Shown here: positions 1 to 10,701 of the stretch, in pieces
Position numbering within the stretch: position 1 is the stretch's first letter
How the letters are laid out: the number at the start of each line of letters is the position of its first letter
From: Nonomuraea fuscirosea
GTDB lineage: Bacteria > Actinomycetota > Actinomycetes > Streptosporangiales > Streptosporangiaceae
Reading direction: 5' to 3'
Length of the DNA stretch: 64,000 bases
NCBI RefSeq assembly: GCF_003001935.1
Contig: NZ_PVNG01000027.1
Location: 1 to 64,000, forward strand
Translations under genes and position numbers: made by a program
The notes under the pieces: model-generated
Told to the model about the DNA's origin: nothing
Databases searched by the model: none
Seen by the model: only the letters and a program-made list of their open reading frames with translations

Positions 1-88
1 GGTTACATTCCGAACCCGGAAGTTAAGCTTCTCTGCGCCGATGGTACTGCACTCGGGAGGGTGTGGGAGAGTAGGTCACCGCCGGACA
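1..88 (+). rRNA. rrf: 5S ribosomal RNA, 3' part
   Basis: The window opens inside a 5S rRNA. The segment CCGAACCCGGAAGTTAAGC near position 10 and the closing GGGAGAGTAGGTCACCGCC at 65-83 are the conserved loop and 3' arm of bacterial 5S. The first roughly 30 nt lie outside the window. As 5S is normally the last gene of a 16S-23S-5S operon, the operon should lie to the left. Confidence 0.95.
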
Positions 89-100
89 ATCTTTCTTGGA

Positions 101-138
101 GAGGGTTCCGACGCTTCACAGCGTCGGGGCCCTCTTCT
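101..138 (+). terminator. rRNA operon terminator
   Basis: A hairpin starts 12 nt after the 5S gene. GAGGG-TT-CCGACGC (101-114) pairs with GCGTCGG-GG-CCCTC (121-134) around the loop TTCACA, and TTCTTG follows. Its position directly behind 5S fits an intrinsic terminator. Confidence 0.85.
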
Positions 139-520
139 TGCATTTCCGGACCTTTTCTGGGTGTCCTGCCGCCGTGCAGCCTTTCGGGGCAGCTTGGCGG
201 GCTGCCGGCCTGTGAGGGCTCGGGTGGGCCTCGCCGAGGGTGTACCTGAGGACGCTCTGCTGCCAGGGCGGACCTGCTGTGAGGGGTCGTGCGGCCGACG
301 TCGGGTCGTTACCGGATGAGCAGAGGTGTCCGCCCAAGGGATCAAAGACCAAGAAGAACTTGAACAACGGCGACCTCATGAACACCCAACCGGTGACGTG
401 GCGATTCTCCGTCACCGATGCGCAGCAAGCGCGGTGGGAACTACTACGACCAGTAAGCTTCGGCCCTGGCTGGTCGTCGCAATGGAGCGGGCATCCGCTG
501 GCGGGTCGCGTCGGCGCACT

Positions 521-761
521 GCGATGGAGCAAGCACCAGCTGACCAACGGTATCCACTGGCGGGTCCGGGCCGAAGCACTGCGATAGAGCAGGCGTTAGC
601 TGACCAACGGCATCCACTGACGAGTCCGGGTCTGGGAACCCGCCGGTGGACAGGCATCAGCCAAGAGACGGCTTCCTCTGGCGGGTCCAGGTCGCCGCAC
701 CGCGATGGAGCAAACGTCAGCCGATAGACGGCTTCTGCTGCGTGATTGGGGCGAAGCGCCG
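521..761. repeat. 60-bp degenerate tandem repeat, four units
   Basis: The phrase GCGATGGAGC recurs at 521, as GCGATAGAGC at 581, in altered form near 641 and again at 702. CAGCTGACCAACGG and (T/C)CCACTGGCGGGTCCGGG follow in register. The period is 60 bp, with one 61-bp step, and a partial copy begins near 481. Sixty is a multiple of three, so frames stay open across the units with a 20-residue period. I see no start site that would make it a gene. Copies 1 and 2 are most alike and the rest are diverged. Confidence 0.8.
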
Positions 762-888
762 CGGTGGGGTGCGCGGCTCCTGGCATATGGTGCGCGGTCT
801 GTGTGCTGTACGACCTGAGTGCGCCAGTCATGCCCTCGGCGTTCCCGCAGCGGGCTGTAGACCATGCGGCACTTGGCATATGAACAGC

Positions 889-2160
889 AATAGTGGCTGC
901 CGGCCCCTGGTGCTCATCGCCGGGCAGCGCGGGGACGTGCCGGAGTTTGTCACGCTCACGGCACAGCTCAGCGCGTCGCGTCTGGGGGCGGACCGGCTCG
1001 GGGCCCGGTCTGAGGCCGTCAGCTCGGCCGGCACTTACCTGGTCGGTGGCTTGTCGGCTCTGATGCTCGCTGCTGGGCTGTGCGGGGATGCGCCGTTGGT
1101 TCCCGTCGGTCGTGGCACAACTCAGCGTGTCCAGGTCTGGGATCGGGCTGGCCGCGGTCCCAGTCCAGGGGATCGTCAGCGCCGCTGACGCGTACCCGGC
1201 CCGCGGGCTGTCGGCTCTGGTGCTTGCCGCTGGGCTGTGCGGGGATGCGCCGGAGTTGCTGCCGGTCGTGGGACGGTCTAGCGTGTCGCGTCTGAGTATC
1301 GGGCCGGCTGCGAACCTAGTCTGAGAGCGTCAGCGTGTTGGCGCGAGGCCCGGTCGGCGGGTGTGGGCCTGGTGCTTGCCGCTGGGTGGTGCGGGGACGT
1401 GCCGGTGTTTGCCACGCTCAGTGCACAGCTCAGTGTGTCGCGTCTTGAGGTAGGGCTGGCTTGGGGCCCGGTCTAAGCCTGTCAGCTCGGCTGGCACGTA
1501 CCTGGTTGGCGGCTGTCGGCTCTGGTGCTCGCTGCTGGGCTGTGCGGGGATGTGCTGTTGGTTGCCGTCGGTCGTGGCGCAGCTAAGCGTGCCGTGGTCT
1601 GGGTCGAGTCGGCTGCGGGTCTGGTCCGGGATCGTCAGCGCGTTGGGGCGAGGCCCGGTCGCCGGCTGCGCGCCTGATGCTCATCGATGGGCGGTGCGGG
1701 GACTTGGCCGTTGCTGCCGTCGGTCTTAGTACAGCTCAGGGCGCCGTGTCTTGAGGTCGTGCCGACTTGGCGCCCGGGCCGGGTCGTCAGCTCGGCTGGC
1801 ATGTACCTGGTCGGCGGGTGTCGTCCTGGTGCTCGCTGTTGGGCTGTGCGGGGATCGCCGGAGTTTGCTGCCGCTTGTGGGACGGCTCGGTGTGTCGCGT
1901 CTGAGTATCGGGCCGGTGCGGGGCTGGTCTGGGATCGTGAGCGCGTTTGTGCGAGGCCCGGTCGGTGGCTGTCGGCTTCGGTGCTCGCTGGCGGGCGGTG
2001 CGGGGATGTGCCGTTGCTTGCCGTCGGTCGTGGCGCCGTTCAACATGTCGCGTCTGGGGTCGAGTCGGCCGCGGGTCTTGTCCGGGAGCGTCAGTGGTGC
2101 TGGGGCGGACCCGGTCGGGACTCCAACTCGACTTGGTCGGCGGGTTCGGCTGTCGATGTC
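889..2160. repeat. 152-bp satellite-like tandem array, eight units
   Basis: The anchor GTGCGGGGA(T/C) or a close variant has its GGGGA at 931, 1084, 1241, 1393, 1546, 1698, 1850 and 2002, giving spacings of 153, 157, 152, 153, 152, 152 and 152 bp. Each unit carries a GTCGTGGC/CAGCTCAG-like block, a TCGCGTCT block, a GGTCTGGGATCGT-like block and a GGTGCTCGCTGCTGGGCTG block. Two linker types alternate. Units anchored at 1084, 1546 and 1850 are preceded by a GTCAGCTCGGCTGGCA linker. Those at 1393, 1698 and 2002 are preceded by a CGAGGCCCGGTCG linker. This gives a 304-bp higher-order period in the right half. 152 is not a multiple of three, so the array cannot encode a repeated protein in one frame. 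Confidence 0.85.
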
Positions 2161-2500
2161 CTGGGGCAGCGGCGTGGATGACATGGCCGGTGAGGGCCTC
2201 ATCGGTGTTCTCGCCGGGGCTCGACAATGAGACTCCTTTCGGGCGGTCATGCTCGCTTGCCCGTATGGGAGAGTCGCACTACAGCACATCGCAGAACATG
2301 GCGTTTACGCGGCTTCCGCTGCATGAGTCCCGAACTGGCCGATTGTCTCGCTGGCTGGCAACCGTGGAAGCAGGGGCGGTCAGGATCAGTGGGGGCGGCC
2401 CGCCATCAGCGGCGACAGTGGTAGTAGCGAGGGTGGGTGGTAGCAGCGGGGTGGTCGGCCGTTAGCGTTCGACCCGGCTGATTAGCGCAACCGTTCCGCC

Positions 2501-2602
2501 ATGGGCTGTGTTGTGGCCTCCGAGTTCAACGGCTCCATGACCTGGTCGCCCTGCAACGACCACCTCTCCGAGACGGCTATCTACGACTTCGGGATGGTCT
2601 GA
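2501..2602 (+). pseudogene. 33-codon protein-like remnant
   Basis: An ATG frame of 33 codons ending in TGA at 2600-2602 has gene-like codon choice, with C or G in most third positions, unlike the surrounding sequence. An in-frame stop lies six codons upstream (TAG, 2483-2485), and there is no clear ribosome-binding site. It includes a short W-S-P-C-N-D stretch. It may be the tail of a decayed gene or a chance frame. No family is recognised. Confidence 0.2.
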
Positions 2603-3159
2603 ACAAACAATGGTGCTTCTGCGGTCGCTCTCCACCGGGCGTTCTGCGATGGTTCACCAGCGGATATGGTTCGACTCGCTCGGTGGTGTCCTCGTTGCGG
2701 CCGGAGCTGTTTCTGGAGAATTTCGGGATCAGTCTCGGCGTAGGGGAATATGTCGGTGGGGCCTGCCAACATGGCTTCATGATCACGTCGGTTGACGAAC
2801 GCTTCTGGCTTTGTGTTTGTGTGCGCGGGTTGACTGCGCCTGGGCGGTTGGAGTGTTACGCCTCGGTGGCCTTCGGTGTGGGAGGGCTGGTGTCGGCGTT
2901 CGACGTGGAGGCCGATGCCACGGGCGTCTGCTGCGAGTCGACGTTCATCGCCGGGGCCGGTGGCAGGCGTGGCGTTGTGGGGGAGGTCGACGGGCGTCGG
3001 GTGGTTCGTGTCCGTCTGTGCGCGTCGATTGGTGGCCGGGTTTTTGGAGGTCGTGCCGCTGCCGGGGTGGGGCGGGTCGCGTCGTCGGTGGCGGGTACGC
3101 GGGGTCGCCGGCGGCAGTCGGCCAGGTTCCGAGCATGGGGTGAGGGGTGGGCAGCCGGA

Positions 3160-3360
3160 GGCGTTACGTGGGAGGGGTGGCGGTGGCTGGCTGGGTGGCT
3201 GGGCGCTGGCCATGTGGGGGCGGGGCTCAGGGGGTGTCTGGGGCGCGGGGATGGGATCTGGTGTGGGGTGGGTGTGGGCAGGGGGCTGTGGGTCGGGGGG
3301 CCGGGTGCTGGGGTGGGTTGGGGTTTGGGTGGTTGTGGTGAGGTTTCGGGACTACTTCGT
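3160..3360 (-). other. G-rich tract; C-rich in the phzF read-through transcript
   Basis: The plus strand has dense GGG and GGGG runs separated by one to five bases and is nearly free of A. A transcript running past the 3' end of the PhzF-like gene (stop at 3409) would therefore be C-rich and G-poor, the bias of Rho-utilisation sites. The plus strand could form G-quadruplexes. No hairpin terminator is visible after the gene. Confidence 0.4.
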
Positions 3361-3408
3361 GGTTTTGGTGGCAGAGGGACAAGTGCGAACTTCCGGGAGA
3401 GGCGAGGG

Positions 3409-4173
3409 TCAGAGGTGCAGCGTGCCGGACATCACGGTGACGGCGTGGCCGGCGAGGTGGACGCGGTCGCCGTCATGGCGGACGTGTACGGTGCCGCCCC
3501 GCGCCGACAGCTGGGCGCCGGTCAGGGAGGTGCGGCCGAGGCGGGCCGACCAGTACGGCGCCAGGGCGCAGTGGGCCGAGCCCGTCACCGGGTCCTCGTT
3601 GACGCCCACGTTCGGGGCGAAGAAGCGGGAGACGAAGTCGGTGTCCTCGCCGGGAGCGGTGACGATGACGCCTCTCGCGTCCACGGCGGCCAGGGCTTCG
3701 ATATCGGGGCCAAGGGTGCGTACGGTTTCCGCCGAGTCCACCTCGACCAGCAGGTCGAGCGCGCTTTTTCCGACCCGCACCGGAGTGGCCCCGAGCGCTT
3801 TCTCCAGGCCGTCGGGAACGGGGACAGGGGTCACCTGCTTGGCCGGGAAATCCATTGTGATCATGCCGTCGGTGCGCCGATTCACGGTAAGGATCCCGCT
3901 CGCCGTGCTGAATTCCAGCTGTCCCGTCGCCGCACCGGTCGAATAGAGGACGTGTGCGGTCGCCAGCGTGGCATGGCCACAGAGCGTGACTTCCACCGTC
4001 GGGGTGAACCAGCGCAGCGAATCTCCGAGCAGGAAAGCGGTCTCGGAGAGGCTCATCTCGTTGGCTACGCTCTGCATCCACCGCTCAGTAACCGGAGTGT
4101 CCAGCAGGCAGACCGCCGCGGGATTACCCTTGAAAGCTGTGTCGGTGAAGGCATCGACGGTGAAGAGGAGCAT
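3409..4173 (-). CDS. PhzF-family isomerase-like protein
   Basis: The 254-residue protein opens with LFTVDAFTDTAFKGNPAAV, the hallmark start of the PhzF/DapF-fold family. It also contains a GHATLATAH block near residue 65 and the NEDPVTGSAHCAL block in the C-terminal half, where the family binds substrate. PhzF proteins are two-domain epimerase-fold enzymes. PhzF itself isomerises a dihydro-hydroxyanthranilate in phenazine synthesis, but most members have unknown substrates. No other phenazine gene is present, so a phenazine role is not implied. The start is placed at the ATG giving MLLFTVDAF. An in-frame ATG 13 codons upstream is possible but would add an atypical extension. Confidence 0.85.
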   Translation of the reverse strand: MLLFTVDAFTDTAFKGNPAAVCLLDTPVTERWMQSVANEMSLSETAFLLGDSLRWFTPTVEVTLCGHATLATAHVLYSTGAATGQLEFSTASGILTVNRRTDGMITMDFPAKQVTPVPVPDGLEKALGATPVRVGKSALDLLVEVDSAETVRTLGPDIEALAAVDARGVIVTAPGEDTDFVSRFFAPNVGVNEDPVTGSAHCALAPYWSARLGRTSLTGAQLSARGGTVHVRHDGDRVHLAGHAVTVMSGTLHL

Positions 4174-4341
4174 GTGGCTCAGGGTATACGGGGGGCGGAT
4201 ATCCAGCTGCAACCAGGCTGCAAGCCGTACAAAATGGAATTAGGGCTGGGCGTGTCGCGTGGCGAATGCGGAATCGTCGGTTACCGTCCAATGTGTAGGG
4301 ACGTGCCGATTACGGTGAGTTCCTGAGGAAAGGACAAGCCG

Positions 4342-4725
4342 ATGGGGGCAGTGCGCAAGGTGGTGAGCTACCTTGGCCTGAGCGGGGTCGATCACTACGA
4401 CGAGGGCTATGACGACGACGAGCACTACGAGGACGAGTACGTCCCCGCGACCGAGCGGGCCGCCCGGCGGTGGCGCGCGAACGTCGACTCGTCGCGGATC
4501 GTGATGGTCCAGCCGCTCAAGTACAACGACGCGCCGTTGATCGGTCAGCATTTCCGTGACGGGCAAACGGTGATCATGGACGTTACGGGCATGTCGATGT
4601 CCGAGGCGACGAGGATGGTCGATTTCGCCGCAGGGCTGGCTTTCGGGTGTGAGGGGCGGATCGAGCGCATCGCCGAGCGCGTCTTCCTGCTCGCGCCGGC
4701 TCACGTGGAGATCGAGACCACCTGA
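4342..4725 (+). CDS. sepF: SepF-like cell-division protein
   Basis: The 127-residue protein fits actinobacterial SepF. It has a short N-terminal helix (MGAVRKVVSYLGL) that in SepF binds membrane, an acidic low-complexity linker (residues about 15-35), then the SepF domain with SRIVMVQPLKYNDAPLIG and GQTVIMDVTGM. SepF binds FtsZ and anchors the Z ring at the inner membrane. A GAGGAAAGGA ribosome-binding site precedes the ATG. In actinomycetes the main sepF usually sits in the dcw cluster next to ftsZ. This copy stands alone, so it is probably a SepF paralogue. Confidence 0.85.
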   Translation: MGAVRKVVSYLGLSGVDHYDEGYDDDEHYEDEYVPATERAARRWRANVDSSRIVMVQPLKYNDAPLIGQHFRDGQTVIMDVTGMSMSEATRMVDFAAGLAFGCEGRIERIAERVFLLAPAHVEIETT

Positions 4726-5068
4726 TCGCGCATATGTAGGGAGGCTGTGCTGACCGCCAGATGATCCTCGTCTTATCCCCCTCCGCTCGTCTTCTACCTG
4801 CGGCCGGCCTCCGATCGAAGCACGTGTTCAAGGGCTGCCCGGCATAGGGCGGTTCGGCATAGTGCCGGCTGTTCGTGGGCTGAGCGGTCAGGTGCGCCGG
4901 CAACGGCCCTAGCGGGTTTGTCCGGCGGTTTGGTTCCGGCGGATTCTGGCGCGGGCCGTCCCTGTTTCGGCGGAAGCTGTTTCGGCGGGTTCCGTCTTGG
5001 CGGGGTCTGTTGGGGCGGGTGCCGGCTTGCTGGGTGTGTGGCCGGGCCGAGGACTTCGCGGGCTTACG
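4726..5068. other. intergenic region with repeated TTCGGCGG motifs
   Basis: The region lies between the converging sepF and the unknown membrane-protein gene. The left half shows nothing recognisable. From about 4915 to 5050 the plus strand repeats short units such as TTTCGGCGG and TTCCGGCGG and is G/T-rich, so read-through from the minus-strand gene would be C-rich. Rho-type termination is possible. No hairpin terminator was found. Confidence 0.4.
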
Positions 5069-6403
5069 TCAGTGGGCGGCGCGGGGGCCGCGGCGGATGA
5101 GGAGGGTGAGTTCGGCGGCGTCTTCGGCGGCCTGCTTGGCTCGGGCGTCCGACTCGCGGGCGTACGCGTGCAGCGCCCAGACGGCCCCCTCTGCCAGCTC
5201 CTTCAGCTCGTTGACCTGGGAGGCCACGTAGCGGGCGTCCGCCTCGGCGAGTTTGCGGCGCTGCCAGAGCTGCCAGGCGGCCAGGCCGATCATGGCGACG
5301 GCGGCCGCGGCGAGCAGGCGGGCGGCGAGGACCGCGCCGACGAGGCAGGCCACGCCGGCGACGGTGAGCACCACGGCGGCCCACGGGCGGCCGCGGGGCA
5401 CCATGCCGTCGGTGACGATCGACTCCTCCGCCGCCGCCAGGGAATCCTGGTCGGGGCCCTCGGGGCGCAGGAGGATGCGGTGGCCGAGCAGCGGCACGGT
5501 CAGCGTTTCCGGCGGGTCGAGGCGGCTGTCGGCTTCGAGTTCTTCGGCCACGGCGCGCAGGATGGGCGCGGCGACGTGCAGGGCGATGGCCGCGAGATGC
5601 GGGTCGGCGCCGGGGCGCAGGTCGTCGAGCAGGTAGGTGCTGAGTGAGGCCATCGGCCCGGCCGGTCCGCCCAGGCCGATCAGCGAGCGCAGGACGGCCA
5701 GCGGCTCGTTCTCGGCCCAGGCGGCGGCGGGGCTGTTGGAGCTGTTGTCGAGCGGGGCGGCGGAGTCGTGTTCGGCCTGCCGGGCCGAGGTGATTTCCGC
5801 GCAGCGGCCGCGCAGCCTGGCCAGGCGGGCGGCGGCCACGGCGGGCCTGGCGAGTTCGGGGATCTCGGCCATCTCGGGGAAGTCGACCAGCGACGGCGGC
5901 ACGACGACGGCGGGTTCGCCGGGCACGAGCGCCTGCACCCACTCCTGCGGGTCGGCGCGGTCCTGGATGGCCAGCGCGTCGAGTTTGCGCAGCACGAAGA
6001 TCTTGCCGGCGGGGCCGTACGCCCCCCGGGCGGCGGCCAGCCAGAGCGAGCGCTGGCCGTGGGTGACGGGGCGGTCGAGGGACAGTTCGCCGAAGGCGGT
6101 GCCGAGCCAGGAGGCGTGGATGCGGCTGCCCTGCCCGGACACCGCCAGCGCCAGGCAGAGGAAGAGGGCGGTCTGTTGCTCGTCGCGGCCGGCCGCCTTG
6201 CTCAGGTGCTCCAGCGGGTCGTCGCCGGACAGGATGGCGACCAGCGCCTGGACGGCAGGGGGCAGCCAGTAGCCGGATACGTCGCGGAAGCTCGGTGCGG
6301 CAGGAGGCGCGGTGCCCTTGGCGGCGAGGTGCGCCAGCAGCGCCTCGGCATAGCGATGCAACTCGGTCGCTGCTGGGGGGCTCGCAGTCAGGTCCGTGCT
6401 CAA
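5069..6403 (-). CDS. unknown protein with C-terminal membrane hairpin and coiled coil
   Basis: A protein of about 444 residues with no family I recognise. The first 300 residues are Ala- and Leu-rich, probably helical and soluble, with a conserved-looking WLAAARGAYGPAGKIFVLRK stretch near residue 120. Two adjacent hydrophobic segments near residues 340-385 look like a membrane hairpin. They are followed by a charged Ala/Glu/Arg helix to the C terminus. Start choice: the TTG at 6403 is preceded by GGGGGAG at a good distance, while a TTG six codons upstream is the alternative. Its gene is convergent with sepF and sits downstream of argS on the same strand. Confidence 0.65.
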   Translation of the reverse strand: MSTDLTASPPAATELHRYAEALLAHLAAKGTAPPAAPSFRDVSGYWLPPAVQALVAILSGDDPLEHLSKAAGRDEQQTALFLCLALAVSGQGSRIHASWLGTAFGELSLDRPVTHGQRSLWLAAARGAYGPAGKIFVLRKLDALAIQDRADPQEWVQALVPGEPAVVVPPSLVDFPEMAEIPELARPAVAAARLARLRGRCAEITSARQAEHDSAAPLDNSSNSPAAAWAENEPLAVLRSLIGLGGPAGPMASLSTYLLDDLRPGADPHLAAIALHVAAPILRAVAEELEADSRLDPPETLTVPLLGHRILLRPEGPDQDSLAAAEESIVTDGMVPRGRPWAAVVLTVAGVACLVGAVLAARLLAAAAVAMIGLAAWQLWQRRKLAEADARYVASQVNELKELAEGAVWALHAYARESDARAKQAAEDAAELTLLIRRGPRAAH

Positions 6404-6523
6404 GGCAGAGAACTCCCCCAATTCGGCCTCAGTTCATGACCGCGTAAAGCGTAACCGCATGGGCGCGCCAACCGGGTGGAGGCGCGCCCATGACGGAACG
6501 GGAGACTTTGAGTCAACTGCCTG

Positions 6524-8247
6524 TTACATACGCTCGGGGACAGGGACGCCCAGAAGGTCGAGCCCGGTCTCCAGGACGCGCAACGTCAGCGCGCACAGGG
6601 CCAGCCGCTGGTCTCTCGTCTCGGGGTCGACGCCTTCCTTGACGACCGGGCACTCCTCGTAGAACGTGCTCAGCAGGCTGGCCGTCTGGAAGAGGAACGC
6701 GCACAGCCGGTGCGGCTCGGAGGCGGCGGTGACCTGGGTGACGAGCTCGCCGAAGCCCAGCAGGTGGAGGCCGAGCGCGCGTTCGGCCGGGGCGGCCAGC
6801 ACGATCGGGGCGTTCGCCTCGCCCGGCTCGATGCCCGCCTTGCGGAAGATGGAGCGGATGCGGGCCGTCGCGTACTGCATGTAGGGGCCGGTGTTGCCGG
6901 TCGTGGCCACCATGCGGTCGAGGTCGAAGACGTATTCGCTGTCGTGGCTGACGGACAGGTCGGCGTATTTCACCGCGGCCATGCCGACGGCGTGGGCGAT
7001 CTCCCGCTTGAGGGCCTCGTCGTAGCCGCGGTCCTCGATCAGCCGGGCGGCGCGGTCGACGGCCTCCTGGAGCAGGTCCATCAGCTTGACCGACTCGCCG
7101 GAGCGGGTCTTGAACCGCCGGCCGTCCTTGCCCAGCATCATGCCGATGCGCACGTGCTCGGCGTCGACCGTGTCGGGCAGCCAGCCGGCCAGCCGGGCCG
7201 CCGCGAACACCATCTGGAAGTGCAGCGCCTGCTCGTTGCCGACGACGTAGAGGATGCGGTCGGCCTTGAGGTCGTGCACGCGGTAGCGGATGGCCGCCAG
7301 GTCGGTGGTGGCGTAGCCGTAGCCGCCGTCGCTCTTCCTGATGATGAGCGGCAGCGGCTTGTCGTCGGAGCCGGTGAAGCCGGGCGGGAAGACGCACAGC
7401 GCGCCCTCGCTCATCTCCGCCGTGCCCGACGCCTCGAGGTCGTCGCAGGTCTTCTGGAGCATCGGGTTGTACATGCTCTCGCCGGCGATGTCGGTGTCGG
7501 TCAGCGTGACGCCGAGCAGGTCGTAGACCTTGTTGAAGAAGCGCACGGTGGCGTCCATGAACACGTGCCAGAGCCGCAGCGTGTCGGGGTCGCCCGACTG
7601 CAGGGTGGAGACCCGCGTCCGCGCGCGCGTCTTGAAGTCCTCGTCGCTGTCGAACTTGCTCCGCGCCGCCTGGTAGAACTCGGTGCCCTGGCCGGCTTCG
7701 AGCTGGGCGACCGCGGCCTGCTCGCCGATGTCGAGCAGGTGCTCGATGAGCATGCCGAACGGGGTGCCCCAGTCGCCCAGGTGGTTCTGCCTGATGACGG
7801 TGTTGCCCAGGTGCTCGTGCAGGCGGGCCAGGGAGTCGCCGACGATCGTCGTGCGCAGGTGGCCGACGTGCATCTCCTTGGCCGCGTTGGGCGCGGAGTA
7901 GTCGATCACGACGGTCTGCGACGGCGTGATCGTGCCGACGCCGAGGCGTGGGTCGGCCAGCATCCCCCGGGCCTCGGACTCGATGAAGGAGTCGGCGAGG
8001 GTGATGTTGAGGAAGCCGGGGCCGCTGACCTCGATCGTGCCGGGGAAGTCGGACAGCTCCGCCCTGATCGCCTCGGCGACCTCCCGCGGGCTCCGTCGCA
8101 GACGCTTGGCCAGGCTCATCGCGACGTTCGCCTGGAAGTCGGCGAACTGGGAGGGCCGGATCAGCGGGTCTGCGTCGGCGTGCTCCGGGCCGAACGCGCG
8201 GGCCAGCGCCTGCTGGACGCGCTCGGTGAGCACAATCTGCGGGTCGG

Positions 8248-8251
<4 letters not shown>
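6524..8251 (-). CDS. argS: arginyl-tRNA synthetase
   Basis: A full-length 575-residue class I synthetase that charges tRNA-Arg with arginine in the cytoplasm. The HIGH signature appears as HVGH (residues 128-131) after the family sequence VIDYSAPNAAKEM. The N-terminal additive domain and a C-terminal anticodon-binding domain ending in VPVPERM are present. As in many ArgRS enzymes a canonical KMSKS is absent; the equivalent loop reads MLGKDGRRFKTRSG. The start ATG overlaps the TGA of the upstream P-type ATPase gene (ATGA at 8248-8251), so translation of the two is probably coupled. Confidence 0.97.
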
Positions 8252-10659
<2,408 letters not shown>

Positions 10660-10701
10660 ATAACCCCCCGTTTCTGTGGATCGGACTCACACACTAAGCC
10701 T

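Larger units (their letters stand above)
139..3408. other. 3.3-kb gene-poor, repeat-rich region
   Basis: No open frame here has a convincing start, ribosome-binding site and codon pattern. The frames that exist run through tandem repeats on both strands. The stretch contains the 60-bp and 152-bp arrays, a short protein-like remnant at 2501-2602 and a G-rich tract at about 3165-3355, each listed separately. The rest (139-500, 2160-2500, 2603-3160) shows nothing recognisable. The region separates the rRNA operon from the first protein gene and may be decayed accessory DNA. Confidence 0.6.

Noticed and set aside
326..727. 133-codon frame across the 60-bp array
   Set aside because: It is open because 60 is divisible by three; there is no ribosome-binding site or family resemblance, and the opposite strand is open as well.
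515..2160. possible CRISPR array
   Set aside because: The repeats are 60 and 152 bp, degenerate, with no short conserved repeat alternating with unique spacers, and no cas genes are present.
1687..2289. overlapping frames of 140-190 codons on both strands inside the 152-bp array
   Set aside because: The repeat length shifts the frame in each unit, so no repeated protein is encoded; the open frames reflect low stop density at high GC.
2227..2424. 65-codon frame downstream of the 152-bp array
   Set aside because: It is Arg/Trp-rich in a way typical of random high-GC frames and lacks a ribosome-binding site.
3409..4173. phenazine biosynthesis gene cluster
   Set aside because: Only a PhzF-like gene is present, without phzA, B, D, E or G, and the family is mostly of unknown function.
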